From the IMG/VR virus record IMGVR_UViG_3300002231_000113, positions 491-35,385 of that record: a DNA stretch of 34,895 bases. One strand, written 5' to 3'. A model generated the notes under the pieces. It searched no databases, was not told the origin of the DNA, and saw only the letters and a list, made by a program, of their open reading frames with translations. Position numbers and translations under genes: made by a program. Position 1 is the stretch's first letter. Every line of letters starts with the position of its first letter. Below are positions 25,653-31,940 of this stretch, one piece after another. The stretch is from a virus.

Positions 25653-26244
25653 TCATGCGGCGTTGAGTTTTTCCTATCATGGCCGCCCGCGCCGACTCGT
25701 TGGTCTGATAGACTTGGAAAGAGTCGCTGGCGGGGCCGCCGGTGGTTTCCTCGTACCATGCCGTCATGGTGTCGGCGTCAACCACATTGCGTTCGACCAC
25801 TTCTTTCAGCTTTTCCCAAAACGCCTCGAACGTCACAGGCTCCGGTGCGCTGGGCGGCATCGGCATCGCAGCGGGTGCGGGTGCTGGCATCGGCAGATCG
25901 GCGGGCGGCTCGACATCGCCACCGGATGCCAAAAACGCTTTCTTTGCCGCCGATGCTTCGTCCGCTTTCCCCCGCGCGCTGCGCCACATGCCCTTGGCCG
26001 TGAAAGACGGCGGATTAGCGTGGATCGTCGCATCATAAGGCATCCCGTCCGCGTCGGTGTCGGCGGTGTCGGCGGTGTCGGCGGTGTCGGCGGTGTCGGC
26101 GGTGTCGGCGGTGTCGGCGGTGTCGGCGATAGCCGGCGCGGGCGTGGGTGCGGGCGTGGGTGCGGGCGTGGGATCGACGCCGAAGCCGAGGTGCATTCGC
26201 ATTTCGTCCATATTGTCAAACTCATAGGTGAGGTGCAGTTTCAT
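25653..26244 (-). CDS. Repeat-rich hypothetical protein, first gene of the leftward operon
   Basis: A protein of about 197 aa. The N-terminus KLHLTYEFDNMDEMRMHLGF is followed by PAPT repeats and then a TAD triplet repeat. A conserved-looking block comes next: GMPYDATIHANPPSFTAKGM, then WRSARGK, a pattern also seen in other phage proteins as 'G.PWDERIH.....K..DG.WR'. After a Pro/Ala-rich linker comes FEAFWEKLKEVVERN. ATG 26244 has AAAAGGA upstream. As read the frame runs to 25594, through the terminator. Removing T25675 gives MMEKLNAA and a stop at 25655-25653, before the terminator, which is far more natural. The role is unknown. Confidence 0.7.
26060..26122. repeat. Nine-base tandem repeat, seven perfect copies
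   Basis: The unit tcggcggtg (plus strand) is repeated seven times without change, with partial copies at both ends. It lies in frame inside the leftward gene and encodes a Thr-Ala-Asp (TAD) run. Identical DNA units, not just identical residues, indicate recent slippage expansion. Confidence 0.95.
26138..26173. repeat. Twelve-base tandem repeat, three copies
   Basis: The unit gcgggcgtgggt occurs three times, the last with one change at its final base. On the minus strand it encodes Pro-Ala-Pro-Thr repeats next to the TAD run, forming a low-complexity linker. Confidence 0.9.
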
Positions 26245-26299
26245 CGAGGCATCCTTTTTACCACTAGACAAGATCGGACAATATCGGCTAAGATGAGAC
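26245..26299. promoter_or_regulatory. Divergent promoter/operator region
   Basis: This 55-bp gap separates the leftward replication operon from the rightward helicase operon, so both must be driven from here or from within the flanking genes. It contains GACAAGATCG 26267-26276 and GACAATATCG 26277-26286 head to tail, then a weaker third unit GCTAAGATGA, giving a 10-bp period. A weak rightward pair TAGACA (26265) and TAAGAT (26289) with 18-bp spacing would start transcription almost on the helicase ATG. The promoter assignment is tentative. Confidence 0.45.
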
Positions 26300-27916
26300 A
26301 TGTCAAGCCCGGTTCTGCGCGATTACCAACAGCAATTAAAGACCGACCTGTATGATATATGGGATCGCAACGTGTGTCTCGTGTCACCAACAGGCAGTGG
26401 CAAGACGGTCGTTATGTCAAGCATCGCTGGCGATCAGGTCGATCCTGGGGTGGCAATCGCTCATCGTACTGAATTGGTTGGACAAATCAGTATGGCGATG
26501 GCTGACAACGGCATATCTCACAACATCATCGCCGCTGCAAATACCGTAAAATTCTGCATCTCGCAACATGTTCGGAAATATGGCCGCAGCTTCTACGATT
26601 CGCACGGGATGGTCACAGTGGCGGCGGTCGATACGCTTTTGTCGCGTGCGCCGCGCTTGGTGCAATGGGCGGCGATGCAAAAGTGGTGGATGATAGATGA
26701 GTGCCATCACCTGCTGCAAAAAAATAAATAGGGGAAGGGGCTACTGACCTATTCACCAACGCGCGTGGCGTAGGCGTCACGGCAACACCGATCCGGGCCG
26801 GATCGCAAATCGTTGCACCGGATACAAGGCGGGCTGTTCGACTCGATGATCGTAGGGCCGTCAATGCGCGACCTGATCGACCGCAGATCACTCTGTGATT
26901 ATCGGATATGGGCACCGCCGCAATCCATTGACCTGGGCGGCGTCAAGATCGGCGCGACCGGTGATTATGTGCAAAAGGGGTTGAGAGACGCTGCGCACAA
27001 GTCGCGTATCGTGGGCGACGTGGTGCAGCATTACCAGACGCTTGCCGAGGGTCTGCGCGGCATCACCTTCACAGTAGACGTAGAACAGGCCGTCGAGCTT
27101 GCCAAGGCGTTCAATGACGCCGGGGTGCCTGCCATCGCAGTCAGCGCCAAGACACCGGACAGCGTGCGGGCCGAGGCGGTGCGCAAGCTGCGCGACGGCA
27201 AGGTGCTGCAATTGGTTAATGTCGATCTGTTCGGAGAAGGTTTCGACGTTCCGGCGGTGGAGTGCGTCAGCATGGCGCGGCCAACAATGTCGTATGGACT
27301 CTTCGTACAACAGTTTGGCAGGGCATTGCGTCCGTTGCGAGGCAAGACGCACGGGATCATCATCGACCACGTTGGCAACGTCAAGAGGCACGGTCTGCCC
27401 GATGCGCCGCGTAAATGGAGTCTATTGGCAGATGAGCGCGGCAAACGCGGCGCGCGTGACATGGACATCACCCCTGTGACCACATGCCCCGCGTGTTTCC
27501 GCGCCTATGAAGCCGTTACGCCGATCTGTCCATTTTGCGGGTATCGACCCGAACCGGCGTCACGGTCGCGCATCGAATGCGTTGACGGTGATCTGATCGA
27601 GTTGGACGCGAACATGTTGGCGATGATGCGCGGCGAGGTGGATCGAGTGGACGGGCCAGCACAGGTGCCGTTCAGTGCGACACCGGTCATTGAGAAGGCG
27701 GTGCGCAAACGGTGGAATGAGCGACAGAGCGCGCAAGGTGAGTTGCGCAACCACATCGCCATATGGGCCGGGGTGTTACGGGACCGTGGCGCCGACGACC
27801 ATGAAATTTACCGCCGGTTCTGGCATTCGTTTGGAACCGACATAATCACAGCGCAGACGCTGGGGGCGAAAGGTGCCGCTGAGCTTGCTGCGCAAATTCA
27901 GGAGACGTGGAGATGA
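26300..27916 (+). CDS. DEAD/DEAH-box helicase (SF2), broken by two frame changes
   Basis: A superfamily 2 DNA helicase of the phage replication type. Motif I is SPTGSGKTVV, motif Ia AHRTEL, motif II IDECHH and motif III VTATPIRA. The C-terminal RecA-like domain has FTVDVEQA, QLVNVDLFGEGFDVP and the arginine-finger motif QQFGRALRP. A CPAC...CPFC zinc ribbon follows near the end. The frame breaks in the run 26729-26740 after LLQKNK (stop TAG 26729-26731). It resumes as ATDLFTNARGVGVTATPIRA and breaks again at 26798-26800 before DRKSLHRIQGGLFD. Removing three bases in total gives about 537 aa. The genuine frame resumes well before the ATG at 26873-26875 (MRD). Confidence 0.85.
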
Positions 27917-28137
27917 CTGACGCAGAATTGGCGATATGTGCGCTTGAAAAACTAAGCAATGAAGTGGGTGATTCGATTCGATTGGCGGGATGTATGTCCG
28001 CCATGATGGCTACGCTGTTGGTTTATATGACATCTGGTGAAAATAACGGACGGAGAGCCAATGCTCGACTGCATGACTCGGTTGTGCCGATGATCGAGGA
28101 AATGATTGCTGAAATGACGAAAGAGGTGACAGAATGA
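27913..28137 (+). CDS. Small hypothetical protein
   Basis: A 74-aa helical protein with methionine-rich hydrophobic stretch (AGCMSAMMATLLVYMTSG) flanked by charged helices and ending EEMIAEMTKEVTE. ATG 27913 overlaps the helicase stop (ATGA) and has GGAG upstream; GTG 27907 would add two residues. The hydrophobic run might be a membrane segment or a helix-bundle core. No family is recognised. Confidence 0.62.
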   Translation: MTDAELAICALEKLSNEVGDSIRLAGCMSAMMATLLVYMTSGENNGRRANARLHDSVVPMIEEMIAEMTKEVTE

Positions 28138-28625
28138 CAATCATTACCAAAGACCGCATCGCGGCGCTGGGCAATATCAATCGGTGGCGCGGCTGGACCG
28201 TGCGTCCGTATAGCGTATTGGAACACACCGTGATCGGGGTTGACGCCGTGCGGGCGCACGGCATGCGTGAAGATATTCAACGGCAGTTCTTGCTGCACGA
28301 TTTGCATGAAAGCGAAATCTGCGGCGACGTACCAGTGCCAGACAAAGAGCGATATGTTAACCGGGCATTTCACGACGCATGTGCGGCGTTCGACCGATCT
28401 ATCGGGATGTCAAACGACAGGTTTGTGCGGATGGGGTGCCAGTACCTCGATCATCGCATGAAACTGGTGGAAGCCGACTTGCTGCTGCTCAAACGTCCCG
28501 GCGTACAGGTGGAACCGCCGAATTACAATGATCCGGTGCAACGTACCATCCGCGACCTGATTATTGGCAATGCGTATGCGGATGGCGAAACGATATTCTG
28601 GGAACAATACAAAAGGCTGATATGA
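28134..28625 (+). CDS. HD-domain phosphohydrolase (YfbR-like)
   Basis: A 163-aa metal-dependent phosphohydrolase of the HD superfamily, related to 5'-deoxynucleotidases. YSVLEHTVIG supplies the first histidine. FLLHDLHESEICGDVPVP gives the HD pair and the downstream E/D residues. MKLVEADLLLL carries a late acidic residue. Phage members probably adjust nucleotide pools by removing phosphate from deoxynucleotides. ATG 28134 overlaps the previous stop. Confidence 0.85.
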   Translation: MTIITKDRIAALGNINRWRGWTVRPYSVLEHTVIGVDAVRAHGMREDIQRQFLLHDLHESEICGDVPVPDKERYVNRAFHDACAAFDRSIGMSNDRFVRMGCQYLDHRMKLVEADLLLLKRPGVQVEPPNYNDPVQRTIRDLIIGNAYADGETIFWEQYKRLI

Positions 28626-28819
28626 TGGATGACCGCGAAACAATCGTACGTCTTGCGCTGCTGCTGGATGCGGCAATGCCGGCGTTTGACCGATGGGCGC
28701 GCATCGAACGCGACAGGGAAAAAAACAAAACAATCCGTCAAATCACCGCTCAAGAACGGGCCACGGCAGCGCGCGAGTTATTGAAGGAAGTTGCCGCGAA
28801 GTACGGCCTGCCAATATGA
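28622..28819 (+). CDS. Small hypothetical protein
   Basis: A 65-aa charged helical protein (RETIVRLALLLDAAMPAFDR, then QERATAARELLKEVAAKYG). It is coupled on both sides: ATG 28622 overlaps the HD-gene stop and its stop overlaps the nuclease ATG. The function is not recognised. Confidence 0.62.
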   Translation: MMDDRETIVRLALLLDAAMPAFDRWARIERDREKNKTIRQITAQERATAARELLKEVAAKYGLPI

Positions 28820-29193
28820 CCACCGAGGCCGAAACGCAGCAACAGATACGCCTCGAAGCGGCGCGACAGGGTACGCCCCTGTTGCGCAACAATTCCGGGG
28901 CGTGCGTTGACCAGACGGGCCGGATGATCCGCTACGGTCTGGGTAATGACTCAGCGCGCATCAACAAGACGTTCAAGTCGTCGGATCTGATCGGCATCTG
29001 GCCGGTACGGATCGGGCCGGAGCATGTTGGACAGACACTCGGGGTGTTCACAGCCATCGAGGTAAAGCGGCCTGGGTGGCGCGGCCCTGAGAACGATCGG
29101 GACAGAGCGCAAGCGGCGTTCGGCCAATGGGTCACAGATCATGGTGGATTGTTCCGGTTCGCCACCAGCATCGAGGACATTTGGCATGGTTAA
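28816..29193 (+). CDS. VRR-NUC domain nuclease
   Basis: A 125-aa PD-(D/E)XK-type nuclease of the VRR-NUC family. TEAETQQQIRLEAARQG supplies the N-terminal glutamate helix. LLRNNSGAC and FKSSDLIGIWP give the central aspartate, and FTAIEVKRPGW the ExK catalytic pair. It ends with AAFGQWVTDHGG, the helix typical of the family. Stand-alone VRR-NUC proteins are Holliday-junction or structure-specific nucleases in phage replication. The start overlaps the preceding stop (ATGA); a longer upstream frame is rejected. Confidence 0.9.
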   Translation: MTTEAETQQQIRLEAARQGTPLLRNNSGACVDQTGRMIRYGLGNDSARINKTFKSSDLIGIWPVRIGPEHVGQTLGVFTAIEVKRPGWRGPENDRDRAQAAFGQWVTDHGGLFRFATSIEDIWHG

Positions 29194-29431
29194 GTTGCCG
29201 ATCAGCGGCAGACAATTTGTCATTTTACAAGCGGCGGAACGCATCGCCCGTGAGCGCGGCATGTGGGCCGTCACGCATGGGGCTGTGGCCAAACGCTGCA
29301 CGGTGCCAACCAGCAAATCCACAGTCAAATATTACTACGGCACCAAAGGGGCGCTGTGGGACGCTTTGCTGGATAACGCAGATGACGACAAACTGCGCAA
29401 CGATGCGCGTAGGATGGGATGGTTGGGATGA
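29186..29431 (+). CDS. Minimal TetR-like HTH DNA-binding protein
   Basis: An 81-aa protein that reads like only the N-terminal DNA-binding part of a TetR repressor. ILQAAERIARERGMWAVTHG forms helix 1 and the turn. AVAKRCTVPTSKSTVKYYYG is the helix-turn-helix, and TKGALWDALLDNA follows, as in the 'YYF..K..L' segment of TetR proteins. The ligand and dimerisation domain is missing. ATG 29186 overlaps the nuclease gene by 8 bases, and its stop overlaps the methyltransferase ATG. It may regulate phage or host genes; the target is unknown. Confidence 0.72.
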   Translation: MVKLPISGRQFVILQAAERIARERGMWAVTHGAVAKRCTVPTSKSTVKYYYGTKGALWDALLDNADDDKLRNDARRMGWLG

Positions 29432-30102
29432 CCGTCTCACTACGCTACGCTGACGCGCGCGACGTGCTGCGAACGATACCTGACGGGGGCGTTGATTTGA
29501 TTGTGACCGACCCGCCATATCCGGTTATCAGCGGTGGGGCGGGCAATCCTGGTGACGGATCACCATCCGGCATCATTGCGTCAAACGATGGCAAAATCAC
29601 ACGTCACAACGACATCGACATTTCCGAATATGCTGGCGAATTGTTCCGAGTGCTGCGTGATCCGGGGCACTGTTACGTGATGGTTAACATGTTAAATTTA
29701 TGGCGGTTCCATGCGGAGTTGACGCGCGTAGGATTTCAGGTTCACAATCTGCTGGTTTGGCACAAAACGAACGTGACGCCAAACCGCTGGTACATGAAAA
29801 ACGCCGAGTATGTCTTGTTCCTGCGCAAGGGGTTGGCGTTCCCGATCAACGATTGCGGCCTGAAAACAGTGCAGACAATGCGCAGCGTCAGAGAACGATT
29901 TCACCCGACCGAAAAGCCGATCAAGTTGATGCAGCAATGGATCGAGGCGTCCAGCCAACCCGGCGAAACGGTGTTGGACCCGTTCATGGGCGCGGGATCA
30001 ACCGCCGTCGCAGCGCACCGCGTCGGACGACGGTTCATCGGCGTCGAGATTGACCCGGAATACTACATGGCCGCGTGTCGACGGGCGAGGGTGATGCCGT
30101 GA
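29428..30102 (+). CDS. DNA adenine-N6 or cytosine-N4 methyltransferase
   Basis: A 224-aa amino-methyltransferase using S-adenosylmethionine. The catalytic motif IV TDPPYPV is near residue 30 and precedes motif I DPFMGAGSTAVAAHRVGRRF near 190, the beta-class order. RFHPTEKPIKLMQQWI is the usual motif before it. It probably modifies phage DNA to escape host restriction. The target base and sequence cannot be told from here. Starts at ATG 29428 (ATGA with the upstream stop). Confidence 0.9.
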   Translation: MTVSLRYADARDVLRTIPDGGVDLIVTDPPYPVISGGAGNPGDGSPSGIIASNDGKITRHNDIDISEYAGELFRVLRDPGHCYVMVNMLNLWRFHAELTRVGFQVHNLLVWHKTNVTPNRWYMKNAEYVLFLRKGLAFPINDCGLKTVQTMRSVRERFHPTEKPIKLMQQWIEASSQPGETVLDPFMGAGSTAVAAHRVGRRFIGVEIDPEYYMAACRRARVMP

Positions 30103-30995
30103 CAGTCTGGTACAACGAGAATGACCTGAAAGCCGCAGCATGGTTGCGGGAATTGATTGACGCGGGACATATTGCGCCGGGCGTCGTGGATGAGCGGAGT
30201 ATTGTTGATGTCAAAGCGACTGAGTTGGCCGGTTTTACACAGTGTCATTTTTTCGCGGGAATCGGCGGATGGTCACACGCCTTGCGACTTGCCGGATGGC
30301 CCGACGACAGACCGGTGTGGACAGGATCTTGCCCCTGTCAGCCGTTCAGCGCAGCGGGTAAGAGACTCGGCATCACAGACGACAGACATCTCGCACCAAC
30401 ATGGCTCAACCTCATTGACCAGTGCCGACCTGCAAGCGTCTTTGGAGAGCAGGTTGCGACGGCTGTTACCAAAGACAGGTGGCTCGATACTCTATTCGAT
30501 GCACTGGAAGGAGCAGGTTACGCCTGCGGGGCGGCGGTTGTCCCGGCTTGTGGCGTCGGTGCGCCGCACATCCGGCAAAGACTTTGGTTTGTTGCTCGCC
30601 GGGTGGCCGACGGCAAAAGTTCAAGATACGCGGCACAGTCCGCAGAACGCAGACAACAATTTACAACGCGGGCATCAAATGCACTTGCCCCATCTTGCTG
30701 GCCTAGCCGGGTGGCCGACAGCGACGACACGGGACCACAAGGACGGGGCGGAATGCCCGAACGTGCCGGTGAATGCGTTACTCGGGCGGGAAGTGTGGGG
30801 CGTTCAACCAATACGCCTGACGACCCGTGGTCAATTGCTGACTGGCTCTACTGCCGGGATGGCAAGTGGCGGCCAGTTGAACCCGGAACATTCCCGCTGG
30901 CTCATGGGATACCCGGCAGAGTGGGGCTGTTGCGGGGCTACGGCAATGCAATCGTTCCTCAAGTCGCAGCGGAAATCGTCAAATGCGTGATGTAA
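30099..30995 (+). CDS. DNA cytosine-5 methyltransferase
   Basis: A 298-aa C5 methyltransferase. Motif I is HFFAGIGGWSHAL, motif IV with the catalytic cysteine GSCPCQPFSAAGKR, motif VI FGEQVA (EQV in place of ENV), motif VIII HIRQRLWFVARR, and motifs IX-X end in GLLRGYGNAIVPQVAAEIV. Between VIII and IX lies the target-recognition region, which here also encodes another protein in the +1 frame. GTG 30099 overlaps the stop of the preceding methyltransferase (GTGA). It probably protects phage DNA from restriction; the recognised sequence is unknown. Confidence 0.92.
   Translation: MTVWYNENDLKAAAWLRELIDAGHIAPGVVDERSIVDVKATELAGFTQCHFFAGIGGWSHALRLAGWPDDRPVWTGSCPCQPFSAAGKRLGITDDRHLAPTWLNLIDQCRPASVFGEQVATAVTKDRWLDTLFDALEGAGYACGAAVVPACGVGAPHIRQRLWFVARRVADGKSSRYAAQSAERRQQFTTRASNALAPSCWPSRVADSDDTGPQGRGGMPERAGECVTRAGSVGRSTNTPDDPWSIADWLYCRDGKWRPVEPGTFPLAHGIPGRVGLLRGYGNAIVPQVAAEIVKCVM
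30208..30990 (+). CDS. Overprinted gene within the C5 methyltransferase (+1 frame)
   Basis: A 260-aa frame fully inside the methyltransferase gene that has its own protein-like signature. Recognisable are SRESADGHTPC, HGSTSLTSADLQASLESRL, SILYSMHWKEQVTPAGR, two copies of AGWPTA (one followed by TTRDHKDG), and NPEHSRWLMGYPAEW near the end. I recognise this set from phage and bacterial proteins, usually annotated hypothetical, found with cytosine methyltransferases; that is memory, not a search. Conserved long motifs would not be expected in a chance shadow frame. The start is uncertain: ATG 30208 is taken, and ATG 30157 is possible. Its function is unknown. Confidence 0.6.
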   Translation: MSKRLSWPVLHSVIFSRESADGHTPCDLPDGPTTDRCGQDLAPVSRSAQRVRDSASQTTDISHQHGSTSLTSADLQASLESRLRRLLPKTGGSILYSMHWKEQVTPAGRRLSRLVASVRRTSGKDFGLLLAGWPTAKVQDTRHSPQNADNNLQRGHQMHLPHLAGLAGWPTATTRDHKDGAECPNVPVNALLGREVWGVQPIRLTTRGQLLTGSTAGMASGGQLNPEHSRWLMGYPAEWGCCGATAMQSFLKSQRKSSNA

Positions 30996-31940
30996 TTACT
31001 AACTATATTGTGCGCTCTTTGTTGAGTCGCCCAAGAATTGCGTTGTTTGACGTAGATAGCAAAATTCCGAATTTGGCGTTAATGCGACTTTCGTCTATTT
31101 TATAAATCAATCGGTTATGACGTTGAGTGGTATGACCCGACGCACATATACGAGCGAGTTTATGCGTCAAAGATATTCAAATTCAGCAACGAACCAATTA
31201 TTAAACATCCCTCTGTTATTCGTGGTGGAACCGGTTGGAGTAGTTCTATAAAATTACCACAAGTTATTGAAAATATGATTCCCGATTATTCAATCTATAA
31301 TTATTCTGACAACATAGGCTTTACAATGCGTGGATGCAGATTTCGTTGTAAGTTTTGCGTTGTTCCTGAAAAAGAAGGAAAAGTATATTCAAATAACACA
31401 ATAACTGACATTTGGACGCAGCGAAAAAGTGATTTCGTTATGCTGCTAGACAACGACTTCTTTGGCAATCCGCAATGGAGCGAAAGAATTGCTGAAATCA
31501 GAAAATATAATTTGCGCGTTTCGTTTTCACAAGGATTGAATATCAGAATAATAACCGAAGAACAAGCGAAAGCGTTGGCTTCCGTCAGATTTAGAACAAT
31601 GACGGGCAATCGCAAAATGGTTCATTTTGCATGGGATCAATGGGGGAAAGGTACTGAAAAACTAATAGACGAAGGATTTGATAGAGTCGTATCGCACGGC
31701 ATCAAACCTTATATGATGACATTCTTTGTGTTAATCGGATGGCATACGACCGAAGAACAAGATTTATACAGAATAAATAAATTACACAACAAAGGCGCAC
31801 ATGTTTTTGTGATGCCATATAACAAAAAAGACCCGTATCAAAAAGCATTGGCGAGATGGAATAATGCTCACCTGTGGAGAAAAATTAAATGGGTTGATTA
31901 TCAAACTGCAACATGGACACATCCAGATGCAATTACCTGA
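30983..31940 (+). CDS. Radical SAM protein in an AT-rich segment, one extra base
   Basis: A radical S-adenosylmethionine enzyme, about 318 aa after repair. The iron-sulfur motif CRFRCKFC (C-x3-C-x2-C) follows GFTMRG. Then come VMLLDNDFFGNPQW and VSFSQGLNIR, a barrel pattern shared by a phage radical SAM family of unknown function. The N-terminus RIALFDVDSKIPNLALMRLS is in another frame. Removing A31097 joins it to FYKSIGYDVEWYDP, and the protein then runs on without break. The start is unclear: ATG 30983 (overlapping the methyltransferase end) or GTG 31010. The gene is visibly richer in A and T and uses different codons from its neighbours, a sign of recent acquisition. Confidence 0.82.

Noticed and set aside
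26041-26173. Possible CRISPR-like repeat array
   Set aside because: Units are 9 and 12 bases, contiguous without spacers, and in frame with a coding sequence; this is a coding microsatellite.
25597-26355. Plus-strand frame with a Gly-Val-Gly repeat, silk-like
   Set aside because: The repeat is the reverse reading of the TAD/PAPT linker. The frame crosses the divergent control region and the helicase start, and it has no independent support.
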